64,000 nucleotides of DNA from assembly GCF_038784515.1 (NCBI RefSeq), contig NZ_CP152376.1:2294001-2358000 (forward strand). The letters run 5' to 3'. This DNA is from Rhodoferax sp. GW822-FHT02A01 (lineage in GTDB: Bacteria; Pseudomonadota; Gammaproteobacteria; Burkholderiales; Burkholderiaceae_C). The translations under genes and the position numbers were made by a program. Shown here one piece after another: positions 38,695 through 47,046 of the stretch (the first letter of the stretch is position 1; each line of letters starts with the position of its first letter). The notes under the pieces are model-generated. The model ran no database searches. It was not told the DNA's origin and saw nothing but the letters and a program-made list of their open reading frames with translations.

Positions 38695-39771
38695 ATGTTC
38701 TATAGAGAAAACGGCCAATTCAAAACCAGCTACCGCGCGGACCAGCAGATACTGCCGATCCTGCAGGACCGAATTGCCATGCTGGTGCTGCTGGTCGTGG
38801 GCTTTGTCATCGTGCCCATGTTGGCCAGTGACTACATCTTCCGCGCCATCCTGATTCCCTTTCTCATCCTGTCACTGGCCGCCGTCGGCGTGAACATTCT
38901 GGTGGGCTATTGCGGTCAGATTTCACTGGGCTCGGGTGCATTCATGGCGGTGGGGGCCTATGCGGCGTACAACTTCTTTGTCCGCATTGACGGCATGCCG
39001 CTGATCCTGGCACTGGTGCTGGGCGGCGTATGTGCCATGCTGTTTGGCATGGTGTTTGGCCTGCCCAGTTTGCGGGTGAAGGGGCTGTATCTGGCCGTTG
39101 CCACGCTGGCAGCGCAGTTCTTTGCCGACTGGCTGTTCCTGCGCGTGCAGTGGTTCACCAACAACTCCTCCAGCGGCTCGGTGTCGGTCAACAACCTGCA
39201 GGTGTTCGGCTTCTCGCTGGAGAGCTCTGCGGCAAAGTACTGGTTCTGCCTGTTGCTGCTCTCCGTCATTGCATTGCTGGCCAAGAACCTTGTGCGGGGT
39301 GCGGTCGGACGGGAATGGATGGCCATCCGTGACATGGACGTGGCCGCAGCCGTGATCGGCATTCGCCCCATGTTCGCCAAGCTCAGCGCGTTTGCGGTCA
39401 GCTCGTTCATCGTAGGCGTGTCCGGCGGCCTGTGGGCCTTTATCAATCTGGGTGCCTGGGAGCCTGCAGCGTTCTCGGTGGACCAGTCGTTCCGATTGCT
39501 GTTCATGGTCATCATCGGCGGCATGGGTTCCATCATGGGCAGCTTTTTTGGTGCAGCCTTCATCGTGATATTGCCCATTGCACTCAGCCAGATTCTTCCA
39601 GCCGTCACGAGCGCATTGGGGTTCGAGATCTCCACCGCCAGCATCTCCCACGCGGAGCTCATGGTGTTCGGCGGTCTGATCGTGTGGTTTCTGATTGTGG
39701 AGCCCCACGGCCTGGCCAAGCTGTGGGCGATTGGCAAGCAGAAGTTACGACTCTGGCCCTTCCCGCATTGA
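38695..39771 (+). CDS. Branched-chain-type ABC transporter permease LivM
   Basis: The 358-residue permease has a longer soluble N-terminus (about 30 residues) and then about nine or ten helices. The LivM motif ILVGYCGQISLGSGAFMAVGAYAAY is near residue 65, and the ATPase-contact loop GREWMAIRDMDVAAAVIGI near 203. It pairs with LivH. A 91-base spacer with two hairpins precedes it. The 52-base gap to the binding-protein gene contains an AGGAG site just before the next ATG. Confidence 0.93.
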   Translation: MFYRENGQFKTSYRADQQILPILQDRIAMLVLLVVGFVIVPMLASDYIFRAILIPFLILSLAAVGVNILVGYCGQISLGSGAFMAVGAYAAYNFFVRIDGMPLILALVLGGVCAMLFGMVFGLPSLRVKGLYLAVATLAAQFFADWLFLRVQWFTNNSSSGSVSVNNLQVFGFSLESSAAKYWFCLLLLSVIALLAKNLVRGAVGREWMAIRDMDVAAAVIGIRPMFAKLSAFAVSSFIVGVSGGLWAFINLGAWEPAAFSVDQSFRLLFMVIIGGMGSIMGSFFGAAFIVILPIALSQILPAVTSALGFEISTASISHAELMVFGGLIVWFLIVEPHGLAKLWAIGKQKLRLWPFPH

Positions 39772-39823
39772 TTTCCGTAGTCCGATTTTTTCCGTGCTTC
39801 AACACTAACTTTAGGAGAGACAA

Positions 39824-41155
39824 ATGAAGCTTCATGCCCTAGCCCGCTCGGCCGCCCTGGTGGTGGTCATTGGTTCCAGTCTGGCGGCGAACAGCGCCTT
39901 CGCCCAGGCCAAGGAGCAGTTCTTTCCCCTGCTGTCGTACCGCACCGGTCCCTACGCGCCCAATGGTGTGCCATGGGCCAACGGCAAGCAGGATTACCTG
40001 AAGATGATCAACGCCCGGGACGGCGGCATCAATGGCGTGAAGATCACCTATGAGGAGTGCGAAACCGGCTACGCCACCGACCGTGGCGTGGAGTGCTATG
40101 AGCGCCTCAAGAGCAAGCCTGGTGTGGCACTGTTCGATCCGCAAGCCACCGGCATCACCTTTGCCCTGACCGAAAAAGTGGTGAACGACAAGGTGCCGCT
40201 GATCACCCTGGGCTACGGCCTCTCGGTGGCACAGGATGGCCAGGCTTTCAAATGGAACTTCCCGCTGATGGGCAGCTACTGGACCGGCGCCGACATCCTG
40301 ATCCAGCACCTGGGCAAGAAGGAAGGCGGTCTGGACAAGCTCAAGGGCAAGAAGATCACCCTGGTCTACCACGACAGCCCGTTTGGAAAGGAGCCCATTC
40401 CGCTGCTGCAGGAACGTGCGCGCCAGCTGGGATTTGATCTGGGCCTGATCCCGGTGACAGCGCCTGGCGTGGACCAGAAGGCGGCTTGGCTGCAGGTGCG
40501 CCAGAACCGTCCTGACTATGTGCTGCTGTGGGGCTGGGGCGTGATGAACTCCACTGCCTTGAAGGAAGCCCAGGCCACGGGCTATCCGCGCGACAAGATG
40601 TATGGCGTGTGGTGGGCCGGTGCCGAGCCCGACGTGAAGGATGTGGGCGAAGGCGCCAAGGGCTACAGCGCGCTGGCACTCAATACGTCCGGCACCCAAC
40701 CCAAGGTGATTCAGGACATCCTGAAGTACGTGCATGACAAGGGCCAAGGCACCGGACCCAAGGAAGAAGTCGGTTCGGTGCTCTACACCCGCGGCGTGAT
40801 CATCCAGGCCCTGGGCGTGGAAGCTGTGCGCCGCGCGCAAGAGCGCTTTGGCAAGGGCAAGGTCATGACCGGCGAACAAGTGCGCTGGGGCCTGGAAAAC
40901 CTGGCGCTGGATGACAAGAAGCTGGCGGCGTTGGGATTGACCGGCGTGATCCGCCCCATCAGCACCAGCTGTGCCGACCACATGGGTTCCACCTGGGCAC
41001 GTGTCGAAACCTGGGACGGCACCAAGTGGAATGTGGGAGCAGACTGGTACCAGGCCGATGAGCAAATCATCAAGCCCATGGTCAAGGTGGGTGCCGACAA
41101 GTACCTGGCCGACAAGAAGCTGACCCGGCGCGAAGCTTCCGATTGTCAGTCCTGA
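39824..41155 (+). CDS. Periplasmic substrate-binding protein, LivK-type
   Basis: The 443-residue precursor has a Sec signal peptide, positive then hydrophobic, with cleavage predicted after NSAFA near residue 28. The mature protein follows the two-lobed type I binding-protein fold (Leu/Ile/Val-binding family): FFPLLSYRTGPYAPNG, GGINGVKITYEECETGY and a second lobe near GTGPKEEVGSVLYTRGVI. It is larger than LivK of E. coli, as in binding proteins for aromatic or fatty acids. TTAGGAGAG precedes the ATG. Repeat A2 begins four bases after the stop. Confidence 0.9.
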   Translation: MKLHALARSAALVVVIGSSLAANSAFAQAKEQFFPLLSYRTGPYAPNGVPWANGKQDYLKMINARDGGINGVKITYEECETGYATDRGVECYERLKSKPGVALFDPQATGITFALTEKVVNDKVPLITLGYGLSVAQDGQAFKWNFPLMGSYWTGADILIQHLGKKEGGLDKLKGKKITLVYHDSPFGKEPIPLLQERARQLGFDLGLIPVTAPGVDQKAAWLQVRQNRPDYVLLWGWGVMNSTALKEAQATGYPRDKMYGVWWAGAEPDVKDVGEGAKGYSALALNTSGTQPKVIQDILKYVHDKGQGTGPKEEVGSVLYTRGVIIQALGVEAVRRAQERFGKGKVMTGEQVRWGLENLALDDKKLAALGLTGVIRPISTSCADHMGSTWARVETWDGTKWNVGADWYQADEQIIKPMVKVGADKYLADKKLTRREASDCQS

Positions 41156-41159
41156 TACA

Positions 41160-41248
41160 CCCCCGTCCAGGCGCACTGCGTGTCGCCTGTTCCCCCTTGC
41201 AGGGGGCGACACCGGCGGACCGACTGAGCCGGTTCCGCGGTGTTCTGG
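41160..41248. repeat. Intergenic repeat family A, copy 2
   Basis: Shares with copy 1 the blocks CCCCGTCCAGGC, CACTGCGTGT, CGCCTGTTCCCCCTT and GAGCCGGTTCCGCGGTGTTCTGG, with few changes. It can fold into the same hairpin (ACACC facing GGTGT). It starts four bases after the binding-protein stop. Confidence 0.9.
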
Positions 41249-41306
41249 AGGTCACGCTTCGCTGCGCTCGCTAGTGCGATGCGTGTCTGGTGGTCCGGTC
41301 GGGCCG

Positions 41307-41343
41307 CCAGTTGAAAGGGCCGCAGCGCGGGTCTTTCAACTGG
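41307..41343 (+). repeat. Inverted repeat just upstream of livF
   Basis: CCAGTTGAAAG (41307-41317) and CTTTCAACTGG (41333-41343) form a perfect 11-base inverted repeat with a 15-base GC-rich loop, ending 19 bases before the livF ATG. It could limit ribosome access or be a regulator site. Confidence 0.6.
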
Positions 41344-41362
41344 TCTCTATGGAAATTTCGCT

Positions 41363-42175
41363 ATGAGTGAACCTAACAACATTGTTCTCAACGTCAACGG
41401 CATCGAGGTCATCTACAACCATGTGATCCTGGTGCTCAAGGGCGTGTCCCTGCAGGTGCCCGAAGGAGGCATCGTGGCTATTCTGGGGGGCAATGGGGCG
41501 GGCAAGACGACGACCTTGCGTGCCATTTCCAACCTGCTGGCCGGAGAGCGTGGGGCGGTGACCAAAGGGTCCATCGAATTGCGCGGCGAGCGCATCGAGA
41601 ATCTGTCGCCTGCCGACCTGGTGCGGCGCGGGGTGGTGCAGGTCATGGAGGGTCGGCACTGCTTTGCCCACCTGAGCATCGAGGACAACCTGCTGACCGG
41701 CGGCTACACCCGCAAGAGCAAGGCCGAGATCGCCGCCAATCTGGAGAAGGTCTACACCTACTTTCCACGCCTCAAGACGCGCCGCACTAGCCAGGCAGCT
41801 TACACATCGGGTGGCGAGCAGCAGATGTGTGCCATCGGGCGCGCCATCATGGCCAACCCCAGCATGGTGTTGCTGGATGAGCCATCCATGGGTTTGGCGC
41901 CGCAGATTGTGGAAGAGGTGTTCGAGATCGTGAAAGACCTCAATGCCAAGGAAAACGTGACCTTTTTGCTGGCTGAGCAGAACACCAACATGGCGCTCAA
42001 GTATGCGGACTACGGCTACATCATGGAATCCGGCCGCGTCGTGATGGATGGAGCTGCAGCCGATTTGCGCAGCAATGAAGACGTGAAGGAGTTCTACCTG
42101 GGCATGGGTGGCGGGGAGCGCAAGAGCTTCAAGGATGTGAAGAGTTACAAGCGGCGCAAGCGGTGGTTGGCTTGA
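41363..42175 (+). CDS. Branched-chain-type ABC transporter ATP-binding protein LivF
   Basis: The 270-residue ATPase has Walker A GGNGAGKTTT near residue 42, the Q-loop VQVMEGRHCFAHLS, a variant signature TSGGEQQMCAIGRAI and Walker B MVLLDEPSMGLAPQ. This is the second ATPase of a liv-type importer. It follows the binding protein after a 207-base gap holding repeat A2 and an inverted repeat. Its C-terminal basic end (KSYKRRKRW) is longer than in E. coli LivF. Repeat A3 starts six bases after its stop. Confidence 0.93.
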   Translation: MSEPNNIVLNVNGIEVIYNHVILVLKGVSLQVPEGGIVAILGGNGAGKTTTLRAISNLLAGERGAVTKGSIELRGERIENLSPADLVRRGVVQVMEGRHCFAHLSIEDNLLTGGYTRKSKAEIAANLEKVYTYFPRLKTRRTSQAAYTSGGEQQMCAIGRAIMANPSMVLLDEPSMGLAPQIVEEVFEIVKDLNAKENVTFLLAEQNTNMALKYADYGYIMESGRVVMDGAAADLRSNEDVKEFYLGMGGGERKSFKDVKSYKRRKRWLA

Positions 42176-42181
42176 GGAACA

Positions 42182-42274
42182 CCCCCCGGCTGCGCGCACT
42201 GCGTGTCGCTTCGCTTTCCCCCTTGCAGGGGGCAACACCGGTGGCCCGGCGAAGCCGGTTCCACGGTGTTTCTG
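42182..42274. repeat. Intergenic repeat family A, copy 3
   Basis: Shares CGCACTGCGTGTCGC, CCCCCTTGCAGGGGGCAACACC and GGCCCGGCGAAGCCGGTTCC with the other copies. In the hairpin, GTGG faces CCAC where copy 1 has GCGG facing CCGC, a compensatory change that keeps pairing. It starts six bases after the livF stop. The 66 bases that follow up to the ligase gene hold nothing else clear. Confidence 0.9.
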
Positions 42275-42340
42275 TTGGGGCGGCTTGCTGCGCTTTGCCG
42301 CCACGCCGATCTGTGATGGGTTGTATGAGGAGATTCGGGT

Positions 42341-43594
42341 ATGAGTGACACATTTGATGCGTTGGAGACGCGTTCGCCGGCAGAGCGTGAGGCTGCGTTG
42401 TTGGCTGCACTGCCGGCGCAGGTTGCCCATGCCAAGAAATCATCTTCGGCGTTTGCGGTTTTGTTGGCCGATGTGGACGCCGCTGCGGTGACCAGTCGGG
42501 ATGCATTGGCACGCTTGCCTGTGATCCGCAAGTCGGAGTTGCAGGAGCGTCAGCAGGCGGCGCGTGCTGCAGGAGGTGATGTGTTTGGTGGCTTCAGCGC
42601 CGTGGCCTTTGGTGCATCCATGACGCGCGTCTTTGCCAGCCCTGGGCCGATTTACGAACCCGAAGGTACAGCGCGGGATTACTGGCGCATGGCGCGTGCC
42701 ATCTATGCGGCTGGATTCCGCGCCGGCGAGCTGATCCACAACTCCTTCAGCTACCACTTCGTGCCAGCGGGCTCCATGATGGAAACCGGTGCGCATGCCC
42801 TGGGGTGCAGCGTGTTCCCGGGGGGGACCGGCCAGACCGAGCAGCAGGTGCAGGCCATGCGCGAGTTGCAGCCGGCGGGCTATATCGGTACGCCCAGCTT
42901 TCTGAAGATCATTGTGGAGAAGGCGGCCGAGTTGGGTGTGAATTTGCCAACGGTCAAGAAGGCGATGTTTGGCGGGGAGGCTTTCCCTCCCTCCTTGCGC
43001 GACTGGTTCACCGCACGCGGCATTGACGGGTACCAGTGCTATGCCACGGCTGATCTGGGATTGATTGCATACGAGACCGTTGCGCGCGAAGGTCTGGTGC
43101 TGGATGAGGGCGTGATTGTCGAAATCGTGCGGCCCGGCACGGGCGATCCGGTGGTGGAAGGGGAGGTGGGTGAACTGGTGGTGACCACGCTCAACCCGAC
43201 CTACCCGTTGATCCGTTTTGGCACCGGTGATCTGTCTGCCGTGCTGCCGGGCCAATGCCCGACCGGGCGCACCAACACCCGCATCAAAGGCTGGATGGGG
43301 CGCGCGGACCAGACCACGAAGATCCGCGGCATGTTCGTGCACCCCAAGCAAGTGGACGAAGTGGTCAAGCGCTTCCCGGAATTGCGGCGTGCCCGACTGG
43401 TGGTGAGTGGTGAAATGGCCAATGATGTGATGACGCTCAAGGTGGAGTCCGCATCCACGGACGCGGCCTTGGCCGCGCGCATCGGTGAAGCGATCCGCGA
43501 TGTCACCAAACTGCGTGGCACGGTGGAGCTGCATGCCCCTGGTACCCTGCCCAACGATGGCAAGGTGATTGACGATATCCGCAGCTACAAATGA
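42341..43594 (+). CDS. Phenylacetate-CoA ligase-family protein without the usual P-loop
   Basis: The 417-residue protein aligns with the PaaK family: a GTPSFLKIIVEKAAELGVNLP segment near residue 183, FGGEAFPPSLRDW near 210, PTYPLIRFGTGDLSAV near 286 and GRADQTTKIRGMFVHPKQV near 320. At the usual SSGTTG P-loop it reads FASPGPIYEPEG near residue 99, so ATP binding may differ. Similar proteins stand at the end of liv-type operons with a long acyl-CoA ligase at the start. It may still adenylate an acid, or may have another role. The start ATG lies 66 bases after repeat A3. Confidence 0.8.
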   Translation: MSDTFDALETRSPAEREAALLAALPAQVAHAKKSSSAFAVLLADVDAAAVTSRDALARLPVIRKSELQERQQAARAAGGDVFGGFSAVAFGASMTRVFASPGPIYEPEGTARDYWRMARAIYAAGFRAGELIHNSFSYHFVPAGSMMETGAHALGCSVFPGGTGQTEQQVQAMRELQPAGYIGTPSFLKIIVEKAAELGVNLPTVKKAMFGGEAFPPSLRDWFTARGIDGYQCYATADLGLIAYETVAREGLVLDEGVIVEIVRPGTGDPVVEGEVGELVVTTLNPTYPLIRFGTGDLSAVLPGQCPTGRTNTRIKGWMGRADQTTKIRGMFVHPKQVDEVVKRFPELRRARLVVSGEMANDVMTLKVESASTDAALAARIGEAIRDVTKLRGTVELHAPGTLPNDGKVIDDIRSYK

Positions 43595-43609
43595 GTTGGC
43601 TGGGACATT

Positions 43610-43939
43610 TCAGACACCCCAGACGATTTCCTTTTCCTCTTTGATGCAGCGTTTGATCATGTCAATGAAGGGAACCGCGCGCTGGCGCAACGAGATGCCT
43701 TCAAAACGCGGCGCCGCTTCACCCTTGGCCAGCGCTTCTTTCACCAACTGCGCCTTTTGATCTTCGTCGGCCTGGATCGCGGCTTCCAGGGCCGCAATGG
43801 CTTCTGGCATATGCTCGGGTAGCAAAATCCCTTTGGCCTGCGACGCGGCGTCGCTGCGTCCGAGGATGGTCAGGATCTGGCGCCCGTTGGGCTCCAGCAT
43901 GATCAGGTCACCAGTGGCCGGAGATTTGAATTTGTACAT
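43610..43939 (-). CDS. DUF1840 family protein
   Basis: The 109-residue soluble protein has the DUF1840 pattern MYKFKSPATGDLIML, then the variable middle and the ending LRQRAVPFIDMIKRCIKEEKEIVWGV. This family is common in betaproteobacteria and has no known function. It is divergent from the PHA system gene, with only 28 bases between the starts, so their promoters overlap. Confidence 0.85.
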   Translation of the reverse strand: MYKFKSPATGDLIMLEPNGRQILTILGRSDAASQAKGILLPEHMPEAIAALEAAIQADEDQKAQLVKEALAKGEAAPRFEGISLRQRAVPFIDMIKRCIKEEKEIVWGV

Positions 43940-43967
43940 GGTGTTGATTACTTGAAGGATGAGGGCA

Positions 43968-44273
43968 ATGGCGGATCTTCACATATTCCGAGAGCACACG
44001 CTCGGAATGGCAGCGGCGCGCAAGGTGGCGCACGCATGGGCAGAACAGGCAACAAACGAATTCGGCATGGAATGCGCCTATGCCGAGGGCAAGGCGGAGG
44101 ACACCATCCACTTCACCCGATCCGGCGTCAATGGCACCTTGCAAGTGACCAAGGACCGGTTTGTACTGCAAGCCAAGCTCGGCTTTCTGCTGGGTGCGTT
44201 CAAAGACAAGATCGAGGCGGAAATCGTCAAGAATCTGGACTCCCTGCTGAAGACGGGCGGGACAAAAAAATAG
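43968..44273 (+). CDS. Polyhydroxyalkanoic acid system family protein
   Basis: The 101-residue protein has the family pattern ADLHIFREHTLGMAAARKVAHAWAEQATNEFGMEC and then FTRSGVNGTLQVTKDRFVLQAKLGFLLGAFKDKIEAEI. Such proteins occur near PHA genes; their function is unclear. The ATG at 43968 has GAAGG nine bases upstream; another in-frame ATG lies at 43959. The phasin gene at 46239 supports a PHA context. A terminator follows directly after its stop. Confidence 0.85.
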   Translation: MADLHIFREHTLGMAAARKVAHAWAEQATNEFGMECAYAEGKAEDTIHFTRSGVNGTLQVTKDRFVLQAKLGFLLGAFKDKIEAEIVKNLDSLLKTGGTKK

Positions 44274-44291
44274 CGCCTGCAAGAGGCGCTA
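44264..44291 (-). terminator. Rho-independent terminator for the acyl-CoA-binding protein gene
   Basis: On the minus strand, TAGCGCCT-CTTGC-AGGCGCTA is followed by seven T. It serves the acyl-CoA-binding protein gene and, as a stem without a T-tract, may also slow transcription of the plus-strand gene. Confidence 0.88.
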
Positions 44292-44314
44292 TGTCTGGGC
44301 GCAGAGTGTTCAGC

Positions 44315-44569
44315 TCAGCTCAGGGAGTCAATCAGGTCCACATACTGCTGCATGGCGGCGTCGCTGGTCAATCCTTTGAAGCTATCCCAAGCCTCCCATT
44401 TGGCGCGACCCACCATGTCGGAGAAGCCGGGCTTCTTGTCCACGTTGTCGCCAGCCGTTGCCTGCTTGTACAGGCCGTAAATCTTGAGCAGCGTGCTGTT
44501 GTCGGGGCGCTCTGTCAGGGATTTGGAGTTGGCAACAGCGGTTTCAAACAGGGTCTTCAGATCTGACAT
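44315..44569 (-). CDS. Acyl-CoA-binding protein
   Basis: The 84-residue protein has the four-helix ACBP pattern: the central LLKIYGLYKQATAGD and KPGFSDMVGRAKWEAWDSFKGLTSDAAMQQYVDLI. ACBPs bind long-chain acyl-CoA esters in the cytosol and buffer or carry them. It lies between PHA-related genes and fits the lipid/acyl-CoA theme of the region. A terminator follows on its strand. Confidence 0.93.
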   Translation of the reverse strand: MSDLKTLFETAVANSKSLTERPDNSTLLKIYGLYKQATAGDNVDKKPGFSDMVGRAKWEAWDSFKGLTSDAAMQQYVDLIDSLS

Positions 44570-44670
44570 GGGTTCTCCGGGCGAAAGTTGAAATCGGACC
44601 GTTCAGCGGGCTTGCCCGCGGATCAGTGTTTACCCTGTATCTTAAGGCGAGTGAAAACCACCGATGAGAG

Positions 44671-45444
44671 TTAGCCCGGGACGCCGTTTTTGGCGAGCGA
44701 AATCTTCAGGTAGTGATGCGCGTCCAGCGGTTTGAGGGCTGCTGCTTGTCGGTAGAGCTTGGTGGCCTGGGCATGCTGGGTGTCACCCTCCAGCATGAGC
44801 AGGGCAGCTGCATACTCGACCAGCCCGAAGGGGGAGTGCGGGTGCAGCGCAAAGCCGCTCTGGAATAGCTGCAGGCTGGTTTCGCGTTTGGCGCCATACG
44901 TCATGTTGCCTATGAGGGGCCCCACTTTGTCGATGATGTCCGCATGGAAGGCGCCCAGTGCAAAGTGGGCGTCGGCATGCCGGGGCTGCAGTGCGATGGC
45001 CGTCTCCAGCGCATTCTTGATGCGGCTACCCAGTCCCTGGGCCAGAGCCTGGGCCACACTGATGCCCCGGCTGTAGCGGCTCAGGGCGTAGGCCAGCAGA
45101 TAGTGTGCGTTGGGATCTTCTGGAGTGCTGAGCGTGTGTGCCGTGGCGCGCTCGCAAGCGGATTGCAAAAGACACAGTCGCTCAGGCTCATTGGGCTCGA
45201 GCAATGTGGCGTAGACACAGGTGGCCTTGTTGGCAACGGTAGTGCCCGCACCGTCTAACGCCAGGCCCAGCTGGCAGGCCTCTTCGAAATAGCCGTTGTG
45301 AAACAGCGTCCACGCTTCCAGAATGTCTGCGTCGTCGGGGAGAGGCACGCAGTCGGCGGCATGCAACCGTGCCCACTGCTTCTTGATGGTCTGACTGGTG
45401 TAACTGAAGTGCCCACGAGGTTTGAATGCGGTCCATCGGCCCAT
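44671..45444 (-). CDS. TPR-like repeat protein
   Basis: The 257-residue protein has helical repeats of TPR type: DPNAHYLLAYALSRYSRG, ALQPRHADAHFALGAFHADI, GFALHPHSPFGLVEYAAALLMLEG and KLYRQAAALKPLDAHHYLKI, spread through residues about 105-250. No signal peptide is visible. Such proteins act as scaffolds; the partner is unknown. It ends upstream of the ACBP gene on the same strand after 101 bases and follows the TetR gene after ten bases. Confidence 0.75.
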   Translation of the reverse strand: MGRWTAFKPRGHFSYTSQTIKKQWARLHAADCVPLPDDADILEAWTLFHNGYFEEACQLGLALDGAGTTVANKATCVYATLLEPNEPERLCLLQSACERATAHTLSTPEDPNAHYLLAYALSRYSRGISVAQALAQGLGSRIKNALETAIALQPRHADAHFALGAFHADIIDKVGPLIGNMTYGAKRETSLQLFQSGFALHPHSPFGLVEYAAALLMLEGDTQHAQATKLYRQAAALKPLDAHHYLKISLAKNGVPG

Positions 45445-45454
45445 GTTGCGTCTT

Positions 45455-46120
45455 TCAGTGGTCTACATTGCCTGCGTAGGCGCCGACAAGACTCAGCAGA
45501 TGGGTCCGTTGACCCGCCTCCAGATACGGCGCCAGCAGATTGAGTACATGGTGCGCACCCCGCAACAGTGCAGCCTGGGCGCTTTCCGGCTCAAGCGCCT
45601 TGCGCGGATCGCGCACATATTCAAAACTGAGCCAGTAGGTCAGCACCACGACCATGCTGGTCGCGGTGGGCTCCATTTCGCGCTGGTCGATGCGGATGGC
45701 TCCCGAGCGGTTCATGCTGTCCAGCATGGCCTTCACAGATCGGGTCTTGTTCTTGAGTACGGATTGGAAATGCGTTTCCAGCCGGCGATTCTTGCTCAGC
45801 AGATCGTTCAGGTCGCGGTACAGAAAACGGTATTGCCAGATCAGCTCAAACAAACTGTGCATGAAGAACCAGGCATCTTCCACATCACGCACGTTGTCGC
45901 TGGCGTTGAGCAGCCCGTTGAGCGCCACCTCGTACCGGTCAAACAGCGCATTGATCAGCTCGTCCTTGGCGGGGTAGTGGTAGTACAGATTGCCAGGGCT
46001 GATGCCCATCTCGGACGAAATGAGCGTGGTGGAGACATTGGGTTCGCCAAAGCGGTTGAACAGCTCCAGCGTCACTTCCAGAATGCGCTCGGCGGTTCGG
46101 CGAGGAGCTTTTTTTGCCAT
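45455..46120 (-). CDS. TetR family transcriptional regulator
   Basis: The 221-residue protein has the N-terminal TetR HTH (AERILEVTLELFNRFGEPNVSTTLISSEMGISPGNLYYHYPAKDELI, residues about 9-55) and a helical ligand domain. The ATG at 46120 begins just before the DNA-binding domain; upstream frame is basic low-complexity sequence. A regulator of this kind near the phasin gene may control PHA or fatty acid genes. It is separated from the phasin gene by 118 bases. Confidence 0.88.
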   Translation of the reverse strand: MAKKAPRRTAERILEVTLELFNRFGEPNVSTTLISSEMGISPGNLYYHYPAKDELINALFDRYEVALNGLLNASDNVRDVEDAWFFMHSLFELIWQYRFLYRDLNDLLSKNRRLETHFQSVLKNKTRSVKAMLDSMNRSGAIRIDQREMEPTATSMVVVLTYWLSFEYVRDPRKALEPESAQAALLRGAHHVLNLLAPYLEAGQRTHLLSLVGAYAGNVDH

Positions 46121-46201
46121 GTTCTTGCAGACGCCTTGGTGACGATGTGGTTGTGCAAAGTGTAGATGGCTTATGTAAACAGGGATATTGCTCTGCAGCA
46201 A

Positions 46202-46224
46202 AGAAAAAGGCGCCGAGGCGCCTT
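46202..46224 (-). terminator. Rho-independent terminator for the phasin gene
   Basis: AAGGCGC-CTCG-GCGCCTT on the minus strand is followed by TTTCTTT. It lies 15 bases after the phasin stop. Confidence 0.82.
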
Positions 46225-46238
46225 GATGAGGGAGAGGC

Positions 46239-46748
46239 TTATGCCTTGGGTGGCTTGGGCGTCGAAGCCGCCTTGGCAGGTGTCTTCCTGGCAACCTTGC
46301 GCGCCACCTTAGCCGGGGCCGGTTTGGTTGTCGGTGTCTTAACGGTGAGCTTGTATACCGCTTCGCTGAGTTCATCGATGCGGGCCATCAGCTCGTTCAC
46401 TTCCTTGGCGGTAGGAACGCCCAGTTTGCCCAGGGCCTTGGACACCCTGTCTTCAAAGATGTTCTCCAGCTTGTCCCACTGGCCCGACGCTTTGCTGGTG
46501 ATGTCGGAAGCCAGGCTGGTCATCTTGCCAGCCGCTTCCATCATTTTTGCTTCGGCAGCGGAATGGGTCTTGCGCTGGATGTTGATGCCTTCCTTGACCA
46601 AAGCTTCAAAGGCCTTGGTTCCCTCAACCTGGGCGCGCGTGAATGCGCCCAGGCCCGCTTGCCAGATCTGCTGGGCGGAGTCCTTGACGGAAGGTTGGGG
46701 TTGGGGTTCGGCCTTGGGTACGGGTTTTTTGGGGTTTTTGGTTGCCAT
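46239..46748 (-). CDS. Phasin family protein (PhaF/PhaI-like)
   Basis: The 169-residue protein has a phasin helix-rich region (IWQAGLGAFTRAQVEGTKAFEALVKEG at about 28-54) and a coiled-coil with VNELMARIDELSEAVYKL near 120. The C-terminal tail (about 138-169) is rich in Lys, Ala, Pro and Thr, as in the DNA-binding histone-like tail of PhaF. Phasins coat PHA granules; PhaF-type members also bind DNA and help divide granules between cells. The terminator at 46202 closes its transcript. Confidence 0.88.
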   Translation of the reverse strand: MATKNPKKPVPKAEPQPQPSVKDSAQQIWQAGLGAFTRAQVEGTKAFEALVKEGINIQRKTHSAAEAKMMEAAGKMTSLASDITSKASGQWDKLENIFEDRVSKALGKLGVPTAKEVNELMARIDELSEAVYKLTVKTPTTKPAPAKVARKVARKTPAKAASTPKPPKA

Positions 46749-47046
46749 GGTGTGGTCCTTAGTGAAGTACGAGCACTCTACGCCCTCTACAGGTTCAGAT
46801 ATAGGGAGCCCCTTCTAGAGCCGCCAGAAGCGCAGGCAAGACCACGGAACGGGATACCTGACGTTTTCATGCTGAAGGTGCCGAAAAAGCACGGGATAAT
46901 CAGTGCCGCGCTGGTGTCAACTACGCGCTACTTTCAACCAGCTCCTTTCAAACCCAGATGCTTCTTTCATTCGATACGTCGGCGGTTACAGGCTGTACGC
47001 GCGGTCCAGCGCAGGCAACCATTTTCTGAATGCGCGGGGAAGCCCA

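Noticed and set aside
44606..44619. GCGGGC-TT-GCCCGC palindrome before the ACBP gene
   Set aside because: Short GC palindromes arise often in this composition, and there is no T-tract or regulator nearby to support a role.
46903..47046. GTG start giving a 48-residue longer flippase
   Set aside because: The extra part has no membrane character, while the TTG at 47047 has a well-spaced GGGGA site just before the first helix.
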